Of a stretch of DNA of 16,470 nt, positions 16,236 through 16,470 are shown piece after piece. The notes below the pieces were generated by a model, which saw nothing but the letters and a program-made list of their open reading frames with translations, had not been told where the DNA came from and did no database searches. The DNA is taken from NCBI GenBank assembly GCA_964533785.1, contig CAZHNG010000134.1:1-16470 (forward strand), in the 5' to 3' direction. This DNA is from JANQRV01 sp964533785 (lineage in GTDB: Bacteria; Bacteroidota; Bacteroidia; Chitinophagales; Saprospiraceae). The position numbers and the translations under genes are program-made. The first letter of the stretch is position 1; every line of letters starts with the position of its first letter.

Positions 16236-16470
16236 GCAACAATTATCTTTTATTTTCCCAATAAATACAAAGATTTGCACGTATTTTTTGTTTGATTTAT
16301 CGTTTTTTTGTTTTTTATCAAACAAAACATACACGTCTTATAATTTCTAGACTTTTGACGCTAGACTCTAGAAGTTAGACTTAAAATTACAACTAATTGA
16401 CAATCAGGGATAAACTATTTATTCTGAAAAATTGATATCCATCGAATATCAGCGTTTTGTTGTCTAAAAT
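16236..16470. other. Gene-free AT-rich region upstream of the nuclease gene
   Basis: The region should hold the nuclease promoter, but I find no clear Bacteroidota -33/-7 pair. Poly-T/poly-A tracts occupy 16284-16328. At 16345-16386 there are three close copies of a TAGACT word (in CTAGACTTTT, CTAGACTCTA and TTAGACTTAA) and an inverted repeat TTCTAGA/TCTAGAA (16345-16351 and 16367-16373). No gene starts before the window edge. Confidence 0.4.

Overview
This window most likely comes from a member of the Bacteroidota, probably the Saprospirales/Lewinella-like group. The evidence is a PorP/SprF-type secretion gene beside a giant protein that ends in a gliding-motility-associated (type IX secretion) C-terminal domain, AT-rich leaders without Shine-Dalgarno sequences, and lipoproteins with Bacteroidota-style signal peptides. 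Genus and species cannot be settled from the sequence alone. There are no rRNA, tRNA, insertion-sequence, phage or CRISPR signatures. One run of exactly 100 N (3840-3939) is an assembly gap.

Layout, left to right. (i) 1-120 is an 8/9-bp tandem repeat array. (ii) A minus-strand gene for an uncharacterised lipoprotein (296-892) is divergent from a plus-strand alditol-oxidase-like flavoprotein with a Tat/lipoprotein leader (1083-2432). (iii) 2433-2866 holds two small candidate genes, a weak one on the minus strand and a better one on the plus strand, ahead of a CPBP-family intramembrane protease (2867-3823). (iv) Across the N gap, convergent with the protease, lies acetoacetyl-CoA synthetase (minus, to 5899). 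Only its last few residues and stop are hidden. (v) A minus-strand pair follows: a PorP/SprF-family outer-membrane protein (12042-12998) upstream of a 1964-residue secreted multidomain protein (6044-11938). (vi) A 546-bp gene-free stretch with a long inverted repeat separates this from an AddB-like PD-(D/E)XK nuclease (13545-16235, minus). The window ends in gene-free AT-rich DNA.

How the genes work together. The only clear functional unit is the PorP/SprF plus giant-protein pair. In known type IX systems a SprF-like protein is needed for export of its own SprB-like, type-B-CTD substrate. Here the cargo has five cohesin-like domains, one SprB repeat, eleven PKD/Ig-like repeats, a cadherin-like domain and the sorting domain. 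Every one of the eleven PKD/Ig-like repeats keeps one Cys near its start and one near its end. The metabolic genes (alditol oxidase, acetoacetyl-CoA synthetase) and the nuclease look like independent single-gene units.

The points most worth a second look are the cysteine-patterned cohesin/PKD architecture, the stand-alone AddB-like nuclease without its Fe-S cysteines, the exported form of the alditol oxidase, and two intergenic dyads. I did not find a convincing wholly new system.
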